Below are positions 19,602 through 27,604 of a stretch of DNA of 64,000 nucleotides, piece by piece. The DNA is from DAHVFK01 sp963755395. Lineage in GTDB: Bacteria > Pseudomonadota > Gammaproteobacteria > Burkholderiales > SG8-39. The notes under the pieces were generated by a model. That model made no database searches. It saw nothing but the letters and a program-made list of their open reading frames with translations, and was not told the DNA's origin. The translations under genes were made by a program, and so were the position numbers. The stretch's first letter is position 1; each line of letters starts with the position of its first letter. The stretch is from NCBI GenBank assembly GCA_963755395.1, contig CAVWJJ010000002.1:1674001-1738000 (forward strand). Direction: 5' to 3'.

Positions 19602-19784
19602 TTAGAGCTTCGCGCTACCTTCCGAATACTGCCTGGACCGAAGGGTGAAGTCACATCCCGCGCACCGCTCCCACCACCCGCTTGGGTAGACGACAACCTG
19701 GCGGTTCAGCTCGGACCTCAGGTGCACACCGTCGTAGCCGGTAGACTGCGTGCACGTCCAACAACTGCGTTCGACAGTTCGACA
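19602..19784 (-). other. Degenerate Trp/Cys-rich peptide module, copy 4
   Basis: An open stretch of 60 codons between stops encodes two CxxC-like pairs (SCWTC near the start, RCAGC after the module) around STGYDGVHL, QVVV and SGWWER. It has no ATG in frame. It is convergent with membrane protein A and matches the position and the STGYD lead-in of the copy at 21905-22066. The rest of 19487-19945 shows nothing recognisable. Confidence 0.4.
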
Positions 19785-19945
19785 TTATCCACCCAAGGGG
19801 TGAATTGCTGGCGTGCGGGTTGCGGCTGAAGCTGGGTCATGCCCGCGATTGTCGCGCTCAGATAAACGGAGAAACCCGAATACAACTCTGAGGGTTTAAC
19901 ATTATCTTTCCTTCTTCGCGGTTCGATCATCAACGAGAAGTGATT

Positions 19946-20935
19946 ATGGAAGATACGCGAATTGTGCAAACTTCACTTCAAGGCAGAGTTCCGTCGAAAT
20001 CCGTTCGGTACCTCCTTGCAAGTAGAAGTTTGGGGAATACCACCACGAGCGCGTACCTGCGGCTGACCGCGGTTGCGGCTATTGTCTGGTTCCACACGAA
20101 GACGACCGAACCTCTAAGTAGCGGCATCGGCGGGATCGGGCTGGTGCTCTTCTTGTATCTCTCGTTTCTGCATGCGGGACGTCGGCAGAGTCAACGCGCC
20201 GCGGTCAAGCGACTTACAGTGCGACTACTGGTCCCTTGGGCGGCGTGGTGGCTGTTTTACGCCGTTATCGCATTGTGGATGGCTCGCGGCGTACCGCGTG
20301 AACTGACGGCTCCGACCTCTATTTCGGAGATCCTATCTTGGCCGTCGATGCATTTATGGTACCTCCCTTTCGTCTACTTCACGAGCCTGGGTCTGCTGGC
20401 GGTCAGTCGGATAACCTCGTCGATCGATGTGCAGAAGAAGGTCATGCTCGCCCTCCTAGCGGGCTTGGGCCTACTGCCAATAGTGGCCGGCGTGAAGCAG
20501 ATTCCGTTTCCCGCAGGCATTGCCATACTCGCGTTGCCGGCGATCGGGCTGGGGCTAGTCTACGGCTATTGCTTGCGTATCAGTGATCGTCGAAGACGGT
20601 TTCGCTACTTGGTCGCAATCGCGACTCTGGTCTCGGCGGCATGCATATCGATCTGGTTCTGGGGAGATCGCACCGTCGCGATCGCCTACACGGGTAGCGC
20701 GCTCCTAATGATTACCTTCGCCCTTACCATACCCCGCTACCGCCTCTTGATGCGCCTGAGCACCCTCACTTTGGGCATCTACCTCTCCCAGCAATTTGGG
20801 TGGCTAGTGCTGTGTAAATTCTGGACGAACTTCGCCGAGTTGCCTCACTGCGTCACTGCGCCGACTACGCTAATCCTGGCATCCCTGATGACGTGGGTAA
20901 TTCTCCAGATTCGTTACTTAAGAGCTATAGTTTGA
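19946..20935 (+). CDS. Acyltransferase-3-family integral membrane protein
   Basis: A 329-residue protein with about ten membrane helices. An early helix carries the family His (AIVWFHT), and HLWYLPF lies in the loop region, as in acyltransferase 3 proteins that O-acetylate or otherwise acylate cell-surface sugars. The ATG at 19946 follows a GAGAAG site; a GTG two codons upstream is possible. It is the largest gene between the two inverted cassettes of the island. Its codon use and A/T content differ from the core genes, suggesting transfer. The substrate is unknown; a surface polysaccharide is an inference. Confidence 0.75.
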   Translation: MEDTRIVQTSLQGRVPSKSVRYLLASRSLGNTTTSAYLRLTAVAAIVWFHTKTTEPLSSGIGGIGLVLFLYLSFLHAGRRQSQRAAVKRLTVRLLVPWAAWWLFYAVIALWMARGVPRELTAPTSISEILSWPSMHLWYLPFVYFTSLGLLAVSRITSSIDVQKKVMLALLAGLGLLPIVAGVKQIPFPAGIAILALPAIGLGLVYGYCLRISDRRRRFRYLVAIATLVSAACISIWFWGDRTVAIAYTGSALLMITFALTIPRYRLLMRLSTLTLGIYLSQQFGWLVLCKFWTNFAELPHCVTAPTTLILASLMTWVILQIRYLRAIV

Positions 20936-20960
20936 CGCGGCGGTGCAGGCTTACGCATTA

Positions 20961-21153
20961 TCAAATAGATGCTTCTGAAGTAAATATTCGCACAAGTTCG
21001 AACTTTGCCTCGTAGATGGCCGGGAGCTGTCTTCCAAGCACGTCATGCGGGCGATCTTCGTCGTAGATCTTGATCCACTCGGCGCGAATCTCGCGAACCT
21101 GCTCAAGGTTGTCGAATATGCGCGCATTGAGCACCTCTTCGCAGTACCCCTTT
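20961..21153 (-). pseudogene. IS3-family transposase OrfB, C-terminal remnant
   Basis: About 64 codons reading KGYCEEVLNARIFDNLEQV, then AEWIKIYDEDRPHDVLG, to a stop at 20961-20963. This is the end of the IS3 OrfB DDE integrase domain, whose relatives read YREEVLDAYLF... YNEERPHxSLG. The rest of the transposase and the IS ends are missing. It is a fragment, not a mobile insertion sequence. Confidence 0.75.
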
Positions 21154-21207
21154 GTGCATGGTGCGCGCGAAATTGCTGGTTGCTAGGTTCTCGAGTCAGT
21201 CTGCCCT

Positions 21208-21507
21208 TTGAGCCAAAGGCACTTGCCCTCAGGTAGCGTCGGCGTCGGCATTAACGGCGCGTTGTCGCCTGCCACGGGCATGGTGAAGAACGCGAAATCG
21301 ACCTGGCTGATCGGCAAGCCGCAGAAGCAAGACCTAGAGCGCGGCCTCGGGAGCGAGGTGCGCATCGCGATCGACGCGAACTGCTTCGCCCTCTCGGAGG
21401 TGACGGACGGCGCCGCCGCGGGCGCCGAAACCGTGTTTGGCGTTATCCTCGGCACTGGCGTAGGCGGCGGAATTGTCTTGCGGGATCGCCGCATTTCGGG
21501 CAATTGA
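21208..21507 (+). pseudogene. ROK-family sugar kinase (fructokinase-like) internal fragment
   Basis: About 100 codons matching the middle of Mak/fructokinase-type ROK kinases: GVGINGALSPATGMVKNA, STWLIGKP, then IDANCFALSEVTDGAA, then FGVILGTGVGGGIV. The N-terminal phosphate-binding DxGGT and the C-terminal zinc/His region are absent. The usual catalytic Asp of the NDANC motif is kept as IDANC. It starts after a TTG and stops in-frame at 21507. It is a passenger remnant in the decayed centre of the island. Confidence 0.75.
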
Positions 21508-21904
21508 AGTTGCGGACGAGGCGCTTCGGGCGTCTTATAGAGAAGTTGCGCGATTGGCTCGCGCCATGCACTTATGCGCGAAGAGGTCAAACCATTCTCG
21601 AATGGGTGTAAAGCCACACGCAGTTTCTTGATCAGACAAATTTCTTGTCAAGCACGGGTCGGCGGCTTACAGAAAGGTTCATGCCAGACGGGAGTGAGGG
21701 CGGGCGGGATGCGTGTGAAAGAGGGGCAAAAAAAACGGGGCAGAAAGACACGGGCCTGGCACAGCGTCGAGGCGAGCAAGGGAAGGATGCGGAAGGGGTC
21801 AATAAGTTGACGATGTAACTCGCGCAGCGAGCAATGTCCGCTATGGGTCGAAAGCGGACGTTCCTCGGATTTCCAGGCAGTTCTTATTTGAGTCGGCGGA
21901 GTAA
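21508..21904. other. Island stretch with no recognisable gene
   Basis: No open frame here shows convincing homology. The first 90 bases code for basic, transposase-like peptides in two frames but cannot be assigned. The stretch contains the inverted repeat at 21833-21862. Confidence 0.5.
21833..21862. repeat. Inverted repeat AATGTCCGCT / AGCGGACGTT
   Basis: Ten-base arms (9/10 complementary plus one G-T) with a ten-base loop containing GGGTCGA. Similar TGTCCGC...GCGGAC hairpins are, from memory, frequent in intergenic DNA of environmental proteobacteria, often near degraded mobile DNA. Function unknown. Confidence 0.5.
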
Positions 21905-22066
21905 CGGTCCGCGCCTTGGCGCGAAGCGTACGAGCGTAGCTCCCGGACCTGCGCGCATTCAACAGGCTACGACGACGTGCACCTGTGGTGCCAGCGGCAC
22001 CGGCTAGTTGTGGTGGATGCGTGCGGCTGGTGGGAACGCGAGCCAGGACGCGAGGCGAACGAGTAA
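21905..22066 (+). other. Degenerate Trp/Cys-rich peptide module, copy 2
   Basis: An open stretch of 53 codons between stops encodes HSTGYDDVHLWC, RLVVVDACGWWER and a charged tail. It is the best-preserved copy of the module. It has no ATG. It is convergent with membrane protein B, mirroring the copy at 19602-19784 beside membrane protein A. Confidence 0.45.
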
Positions 22067-22201
22067 TCGAGGCCTGCGTTCTTCCGCGAGGCGTGCGCCC
22101 CGCAGGGAATCGCTGAACGTGAAGCCCACGGTTACCGTCGCGGCTCTACGAGCAGCGTGTTCGGAGCTTACGTAGTGAACCGACCTGCGCGCTGAATACT
22201 T

Positions 22202-22480
22202 CTACTCGCGCGCCCTACTCGGTAGCTGTTCATATGAACGCGAGAAGGGCTCGACCACCGCTAAGAAGTAAAGACCCGACAGCCCTAGCGCGAATGCAAA
22301 TACGGAGGGGGCGGCTGCGATCGCAGCGCTTAGGGGTATTTGCGCCAGAGGGGCTTCAAAGATCCCATCGGGCCAGGAAATCGCACCAAACGTAAAGATC
22401 GCGGTGACCAACATGAGTTGCGTGAGAAACTCAAAGCTAATGCCGAGCCACTTGGAAATGCTGAAATTTCTAGTTGTCAT
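22202..22480 (-). CDS. Small island membrane protein B (paralogue of the 19211-19486 gene)
   Basis: A 92-residue protein with two predicted membrane segments. It starts MTTRNFSISKWLGISFEF and ends with GLSGLYFLAVVEPF, a Tyr, and a charged tail. The pattern of identity with membrane protein A runs along the whole length (WxGI, L.LV, WP, PL, LYFxA, EPF), so these are divergent duplicates. The ATG at 22480 follows GGAG six bases upstream; a longer reading from 22531 is less likely. The divergent neighbour at 22622 and the convergent neighbour at 21905 are both copies of the peptide module. Function unknown. Confidence 0.6.
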   Translation of the reverse strand: MTTRNFSISKWLGISFEFLTQLMLVTAIFTFGAISWPDGIFEAPLAQIPLSAAIAAAPSVFAFALGLSGLYFLAVVEPFSRSYEQLPSRARE

Positions 22481-22621
22481 AGCTACTCCACGGCGCGGAT
22501 CGCGCGCCTTTGTGAATATCTGGCAATACATTGTCTTGTACCCATTTCAAGAGGGTCAGCAAGCATTCCTCGCTTCGCACAGATTTTCACCCGTAAACCT
22601 CGCGCGTGAGCTTGAGCGTGA

Positions 22622-22729
22622 GTGGGCGTGATCGGCTATGCCGGTGTGCACTTGTGGTGCCGGCAACTCAGCCTCGTGATCAAGATGCATCCGTGCGGCT
22701 GGTGGGAGCGCGGGGGCGGTGGACGATAA
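22622..22729 (+). other. Degenerate Trp/Cys-rich peptide module, copy 3
   Basis: From a GTG directly after a stop, 35 codons encode GYAGVHLWC, SLVIK, PCGWWER and a Gly-rich end. The length equals that of copy 1, and like copy 1 it is upstream of and divergent from its membrane-protein gene. The remaining part of 22481-22983 shows nothing recognisable. Confidence 0.45.
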
Positions 22730-22983
22730 GACCGACTGACCGCATACGGCCAAGAGCGATCATTGCCCAACTTCGCATAAGGTAGCGCTCGCCGTCCTCG
22801 TTATTCCCGATCTTGCCTGAACGCGCCAGAGGAGCGCAGTATGTGCCATAACGCCGTTCGCATTCCGACCTTCCAGGCGCGGACTTGAGCAAATGTGCTC
22901 GGCAGCGCCGGAGTAGAGGTTCCTGCCTCGCGTTCGCCCGGCGCCCGACGATGGGGCGTGACCGTACAGCCCGGAGGACCCAG

Positions 22984-24450
22984 ATGACACCTCGCACCTC
23001 ACGTACGCGCCGTGGATTCCGCTGGATCCTCGCCGTCTGCACCCCGCTCCTCTGCACCGCCTTGTCGGGATGCGGGGGCTCCGGCGGGGGGAGCGGTCCC
23101 GCTCTGGCCCCCGCCCACGCCGACTGGACGCGGTTTGGATGGGATGCGGGACGCTCGAGCGCGCCGGGCGTCGAGACCGGCATCACAGCCGGCAACGTGG
23201 CGTCGCTTTCGCATCAGCAGGTAGCACTAGACGGCACGGTGGACGCCTCGGCGATCTATCTCCACGGCGCACAGGTCCAAGGTGCCGCGCATGACGTCTT
23301 CTTCGTAACGACGACGTACGGGAAGACGATCGCCATCGACGCCGGCAGCGGCACATTGCTCTGGGAGTACACGCCATCGAGCTACGCTGCCCTGGCAGGA
23401 ACGTATCGCATCAGCACCGCGACGCCGGTTGCCGACCCCGACCGCCAATCCATCTACGCGGCCTCCCCCGACGGTGAGATCCGGAAGCTCGCCGTGGCGG
23501 ACGGACATGTCGAATGGGAGACGTCGATCACAAATCTGCCCGAGCGTGAGAAGATCGCGTCGTCGCTCAACTTCGATCGCGACCACGTGATCGCGACGAC
23601 CGGTGGCTACATCGGCGATGCGCCGCCGTATCAAGGCCACGTCGTAGTCCTCGACTCGTCCACCGGCAATCTGCTCGCCGTGTGGAACACACTTTGCAGC
23701 GATCGCGCCGGACTTATCGATCCCGCCTCGTGCGCCGAGAGCGACGCCGCGATCTGGGGTCGCGCCGGCGCGGTGATCGACACCACTACGGGCGATATCT
23801 ATGTAGCGACGGGAAACGGCCTCTGGGACGGCCTGACGAACTGGGGTGACGCAACGCTCGAGCTCGACGCGGGCGCAACACAGCTCCTCGGGAACTTCAC
23901 CCCGACCAATACCGACCAACTTAATGCATCGGATGCGGACGTCGGGTCCACCTCGCCCGTACTGTTGGGTGGCGGACTTGTCCTCCAGGGTGGCAAGGAC
24001 GGCACGCTCCGGCTTCTCGATTGGAGCGCGATGCAGGGGACGGCGGGACACAAGGGCAATGAGCTCCAGGTGACGCAAACCCCGGGAGGAGATCTCTTAT
24101 TCACCGCCCCGGCAGTGCTCCGTGATGCTAAGGGAGTCACAATCTTCGTGGCCGACAACAGCGGCACGCAGGCGTGGGAATTGAGTGGAAACCGGCTGCA
24201 GTCGCTCTGGTCCAACGGCCACGCGGGGACGAGCCCCGTCGTCGCCGGCGGCCTGCTCTACGTATACGACCCGGGCGGCGGCGGCCTCCGGGTCTACGAC
24301 GCCGCCACCGGGAACGCGGTGATCGCGCTCGCCTGCGGCGGCGGTCACTGGAACAGCCCGATCGTGGTGGACGGCCGCATCGCGCTGCCCGAAGGTAATG
24401 CAAACGACCATCGGACCAGCGGCGTGCTCGACATCTGGCGGCTGCCGTAG
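22984..24450 (+). CDS. PQQ-like beta-propeller lipoprotein
   Basis: A 488-residue exported lipoprotein. The signal peptide ends in the lipobox LSGC at about residue 24, followed by a Gly/Ser linker. The rest consists of beta-propeller repeats of the quinoprotein/PQQ-like type: WEYTP, VDGRIALPEGNA, several blades with D-x-x-T/S-G-x-x-L-W/A, and ATGNGLWDG..NWGD. It lacks obvious cytochrome or dehydrogenase motifs, so enzymatic activity is uncertain. The ATG at 22984 follows GGAGG seven bases upstream. It is the largest intact gene of the island and stands alone. Attachment to the outer membrane is inferred from the lipobox. Confidence 0.78.
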   Translation: MTPRTSRTRRGFRWILAVCTPLLCTALSGCGGSGGGSGPALAPAHADWTRFGWDAGRSSAPGVETGITAGNVASLSHQQVALDGTVDASAIYLHGAQVQGAAHDVFFVTTTYGKTIAIDAGSGTLLWEYTPSSYAALAGTYRISTATPVADPDRQSIYAASPDGEIRKLAVADGHVEWETSITNLPEREKIASSLNFDRDHVIATTGGYIGDAPPYQGHVVVLDSSTGNLLAVWNTLCSDRAGLIDPASCAESDAAIWGRAGAVIDTTTGDIYVATGNGLWDGLTNWGDATLELDAGATQLLGNFTPTNTDQLNASDADVGSTSPVLLGGGLVLQGGKDGTLRLLDWSAMQGTAGHKGNELQVTQTPGGDLLFTAPAVLRDAKGVTIFVADNSGTQAWELSGNRLQSLWSNGHAGTSPVVAGGLLYVYDPGGGGLRVYDAATGNAVIALACGGGHWNSPIVVDGRIALPEGNANDHRTSGVLDIWRLP

Positions 24451-24646
24451 GAGATCCGCGATCTGCCACACATGTATTTGAGGGCGAGCTGATTACGAAT
24501 CATCAGATCTGTGCGATACCGCCGATATCGAATCGGCCGAAAATTTGTTTTCGGCCCTTCCCGCTCTAGAGATCGATGGTCTGGACTGGCCGCCAGCGGT
24601 AGAGGTTCGACGCGCATCCGCCGCAATACCGGCTAGGGCAACTCGA

Positions 24647-24850
24647 TTACCGGGACAATCTTTCGTCCTCCAATCCTTCTAGGCACTTCGCATGGGCGAT
24701 CCGGTTCTCGCACGCGATCCATTCGTCCTGCGCACACTCCGTCTTCTTGCAGATTTCGCAGGCGGCTAGCCCGGGAGGAATGTCCCGAACGATGCCGTTG
24801 CCGATCCGTTCCAACAGGCGCCTCAATCGAGATCGCTTCTGCGCGTCCAT
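24647..24850 (-). CDS. Small Cys-rich (zinc-ribbon-like) protein
   Basis: A 67-residue protein. After a basic N-terminal helix (KRSRLRRLLERIG) it has four cysteines in the pattern CEIC-x4-C-x7-C plus a final HAKC, suggesting a metal-binding knuckle. The ATG at 24850 follows an AGAGGGG site. No family name comes to mind. It stands alone between the lipoprotein and acetyltransferase genes of the island; the flanking gaps (24451-24646 and 24851-25159) show nothing. Confidence 0.6.
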   Translation of the reverse strand: MDAQKRSRLRRLLERIGNGIVRDIPPGLAACEICKKTECAQDEWIACENRIAHAKCLEGLEDERLSR

Positions 24851-25159
24851 TGCATCCCCTCTAAAGGGCGATGGAGTGGACGGTTTACGCTCATTCTTAT
24901 TCTGAATCAACAAGTCAGCGTCGGCCTCTGAATCGGGACGGCGACGTCACGACGGGGGTTCGAACGCCGTGTAACAGGCATCCCCCTTCTCGCAGGAAAA
25001 CCGGCCCCGAATAGCATGGCCTTGGCCTCGATCTCAGCGGGGTATCCTATTCATCTTGAAAAATGTCTTGTATCTTACTGATCGGAAAGAGTATGCTCCA
25101 TCCCCCCATGACCTGATCCGCGTCCCTACATAGTAGTAGGCCTGATCCGGAGAACGTAA

Positions 25160-25735
25160 ATGGACACGAGAACATACGCCGGCGTTTCGGCCGACGTGCC
25201 GGACATGTCTAGAGAAATTAAGGCATTCTTTTCGTGGTCGCCAGCGAGGTCCTTACTCGCCAGCATCCGCGCATACCAGCGCTACGCGAAATCGCGAAAC
25301 CCCTTCCTGATCTTTCTCAGAAAGTTGGCTGTGCTTCGTCACCGGTTCTGGAGTGTCGTGACAGGCGCCGACATTCCACTAAATTGCCAGATTGAAGGTG
25401 GACTTCTTTTGCCACATCCGAATGGGGTAGTGATCCATCCGGATGCGCGCATTGGCCCCAACTGTCTTATCTTTTCGGGCGTGGTTATAGGGACGCGCAG
25501 CCGTCGCAGCGAGCCTCTAGTCGAAGGTTATCCGACAATTGGCGGCCATGTTGACGTCGGAGCAAACGCTATCATTCTGGGCGGCGTCAGTATCGGCGAA
25601 GACGCGCTCATTGGCGCGGGCGCAGTAGTTCTGGACGACGTCCCGGCGCGAAGGACGGCTGTTGGTGTACCAGCAGCCATCGTTGATTGGCCAACCGAAG
25701 AGTACATTGGAGTAGCGTTAGCCCGTCGGAAATGA
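25160..25735 (+). CDS. Serine O-acetyltransferase-like left-handed beta-helix protein
   Basis: A 191-residue hexapeptide-repeat acetyltransferase of the CysE type. An N-terminal helical part (about residues 1-70) precedes LPHPNGVVIHPDARIGPNCLIF, GGHVDVGANAIILGG and GAVVLDDVPA, i.e. successive turns of the left-handed helix with the catalytic His region. Short forms like this occur in polysaccharide loci as well as in cysteine synthesis. The ATG at 25160 follows GGAGA. Together with the membrane acyltransferase it suggests that the island once modified surface sugars; this is inference. Confidence 0.78.
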   Translation: MDTRTYAGVSADVPDMSREIKAFFSWSPARSLLASIRAYQRYAKSRNPFLIFLRKLAVLRHRFWSVVTGADIPLNCQIEGGLLLPHPNGVVIHPDARIGPNCLIFSGVVIGTRSRRSEPLVEGYPTIGGHVDVGANAIILGGVSIGEDALIGAGAVVLDDVPARRTAVGVPAAIVDWPTEEYIGVALARRK

Positions 25736-25910
25736 CGGACAGTCTGGCGTTCTCACGGAGATGCGAACCCCGGTTTCCACCGTGAAAACGTGACGTCTTC
25801 TCCCAACCGAGAAGATTCATGTCTCAGAACCTAATCTGTAGCTCCGTCGACATGTGTCGTGCTCGCGTGTAACGTCGCGTTCTAGGGAGTCACGACGCGT
25901 TCGTTCAGGG

Positions 25911-25957
25911 CTGTTAGTCCGCAGGTCGTAGGTTCGAGCCCTACTCGGGGAGCCAAG
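25911..25957 (+). repeat. attR: second copy of the tRNA-Asn 3' end
   Basis: 47 bases from the anticodon loop to just beyond CCA, identical to 18265-18311 save one base. The acceptor 5' half is absent, so this is not a tRNA gene. It marks the right end of the island; a 10-bp tandem repeat ATGGTTAGCC lies directly outside (25964-25983). Confidence 0.88.
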
Positions 25958-26021
25958 TCTTAAATGGTTAGCCATGGTTAGCCGCAGAATGCCCGCGGGC
26001 TGGCCTATTGTCGGTGCAGTA

Positions 26022-27221
26022 TTACCGCCCCATCGTCCTTGCCGACGAGCTGTACCGTGCAACGATCCGCTCGCGCTTGCCCGGATCGATATTCACCTTG
26101 TCTAAGTCACCCCGCACATGGGGCAATGCCAGCAACCTCGGGTCCATCACGCGGAACCACAGCGGCGGAACATAGGACAGAGGAAACATGCCGAAGTAGC
26201 CGCTGGGCAGCCGCGGCAGGTCGGGGAAGTCGCGCAGCGACTGGTAGCGTCGCGAGGGATACGAGTGGTGGTCCGAATGGCGCTGCAGGTGAAACAGCGC
26301 GAGGTTGGTCACCAGATGGTTGGTATTCCAGGAATGGTGCGGCTGCGGCGCTTCGTATTTTCCGCTCGGCAGACGCTGGCGCAGCAGGCCGTAGTGCTCT
26401 ACGTAGTTGGCCGAGGTGAGCTGCCACCAGGCGACGACATTGTGCACGGCGAGGAAGGGCAGCATGATCCAGCCGAAGGCCGCGAGCAGGCCAAGCTGGA
26501 ACACTGCCGTGACGGCATAGGACTGCAGCATGGTGTTGTGCACGCTCCAGGCGCGCTTGTCCTCTTGCTTTAGCCGCTCCTTCTCCAACTGCCATGCGCG
26601 GCGGATGCCGCCCGGCAGTTCTCGTAGCGCGAAGCGGTAGATGCTCTCGCCCATGCGGGCGCTGGCATGGTCCTCAGGTGTCGACACCGAGCGATGGTGC
26701 CCGCGCCCGTGCTCCACCGTGAAGTGGCCATAGGCCGGTACCGCCAGCACCAGCCGCGCCAGCCATTGCTCGACGCGGGTGTGCTTGTGCCCCAACTCGT
26801 GCCCGGTGTTGATGCCGAGGCCCGAATCGGTGCCGGCGACGTAGGCGAACAGCAGTACGGCCCACCAGGAAAGTTCGTGCGTGCCGACCCACCAGGCGCA
26901 GCCTATCAGCGCGACGAAGTGCAGCGGCACGGTGGCCCAGGTCAGCCAGCGGTAATAGCGATCCTCCTCCAGCTGCGGCACCACGGCTTCGGGCGGGTTG
27001 TTCTCGTCCTCGCCGATGAAGTAGTCCAGCAGCGGCATGAGGCCGTAGCTGATAAGCAACGGCAGACCCAGCGCAAGCTGCGATCCCGTCCAGGCATGCG
27101 CCGCCATTCCGGTAAAAGGCAGCAGCGGGTAGACCACCGATAGCGACCACCACAAGCGCTTGCGGTCGCGGTACGTTACGCGCCCCTGCTGTGGAAGATC
27201 GACCGCGTATACCCTGCCCAT
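26022..27221 (-). CDS. alkB: AlkB-type integral membrane hydroxylase (alkane 1-monooxygenase family)
   Basis: A 399-residue di-iron membrane monooxygenase. The His boxes are HELGHK (141-146), EHGRGHH (170-176) and LQRHSDHH (about 313), together with NYVEHYGL, the AlkB signature. Several hydrophobic segments precede and separate them. It hydroxylates terminal carbons of alkanes or related side chains using rubredoxin electrons; no rubredoxin gene is visible here. It begins 26 bases after the Lin0512 gene on the same strand, so it may be the last gene of the aconitase-X operon. Its 3' end lies 64 bases from attR, so the island landed between tRNA-Asn and alkB. The real substrate is uncertain. 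Confidence 0.87.
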   Translation of the reverse strand: MGRVYAVDLPQQGRVTYRDRKRLWWSLSVVYPLLPFTGMAAHAWTGSQLALGLPLLISYGLMPLLDYFIGEDENNPPEAVVPQLEEDRYYRWLTWATVPLHFVALIGCAWWVGTHELSWWAVLLFAYVAGTDSGLGINTGHELGHKHTRVEQWLARLVLAVPAYGHFTVEHGRGHHRSVSTPEDHASARMGESIYRFALRELPGGIRRAWQLEKERLKQEDKRAWSVHNTMLQSYAVTAVFQLGLLAAFGWIMLPFLAVHNVVAWWQLTSANYVEHYGLLRQRLPSGKYEAPQPHHSWNTNHLVTNLALFHLQRHSDHHSYPSRRYQSLRDFPDLPRLPSGYFGMFPLSYVPPLWFRVMDPRLLALPHVRGDLDKVNIDPGKRERIVARYSSSARTMGR

Positions 27222-27247
27222 CAGCCGGCCCTCCTTGATGGGAGCGA

Positions 27248-27604
27248 TTATGAGCGCGAAAGCAGCGCGGGGTCGAGACGCACAACCACCGCCGCGCTGG
27301 CGATGACTGTCGGCTCGCGCCCTTCTTCGTCCGGCACGTCGAGGCCGCCCGGGACGGAATTCACCGTGACTTTGCCATAGGGGAACGCGGCAGCGACCGG
27401 GGCCGGGTCGACCTTTTCGGGCCGCTGCACACCGATCGTGACCTCGACCTGCATCGAGTTGGGGTCGATGCCGAGGCTGCGAAACAGTCCCAGCGAGCTG
27501 TGATGCATCGCGTCCTGCACCGCGCGCACCGCGGCCTTGGTGTAGTCCCCGCCGTGCAGATCGTTGCCGGTTCCGATTTCCAGGAAGACGCGCTTTGCCG
27601 TCAC
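27248..27604 (-). CDS. Lin0512 family protein
   Basis: A 118-residue protein of the Lin0512 (TIGR02058) family of unknown function. The hallmark is EIGTGNDLHGGDYTKAAVRAVQDA near the N-terminus, then HHSSL and VTIGVQRPEKVD. It overlaps the aconitase-X small-subunit gene by four bases, so it is translated from the same mRNA and probably acts in the same pathway. Confidence 0.82.
   Translation of the reverse strand: MTAKRVFLEIGTGNDLHGGDYTKAAVRAVQDAMHHSSLGLFRSLGIDPNSMQVEVTIGVQRPEKVDPAPVAAAFPYGKVTVNSVPGGLDVPDEEGREPTVIASAAVVVRLDPALLSRS

Larger units (their letters stand above)
18265..25957. mobile_element. Decayed genomic island integrated in tRNA-Asn
   Basis: A 7.7-kb region bounded by a 47-bp direct repeat of the tRNA-Asn 3' end (18265-18311 and 25911-25957, one mismatch). 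Just inside the left end is the N-terminal stump of a tyrosine integrase. The content is foreign in style: lower GC, long gaps, IS3 and ROK-kinase remnants, a duplicated inverted cassette and a few intact genes of unrelated function. No complete integrase, replication or conjugation gene is visible, so the element can no longer move unaided. Confidence 0.85.

Noticed and set aside
22680..23195. A 171-codon minus-strand frame before the lipoprotein gene
   Set aside because: It overlaps the signal-peptide region and promoter of the lipoprotein gene and has no homology pattern.
25911..25957. Second tRNA-Asn gene
   Set aside because: Only the 3' part is present; the acceptor 5' half and D-arm are missing, so it is the attR repeat.
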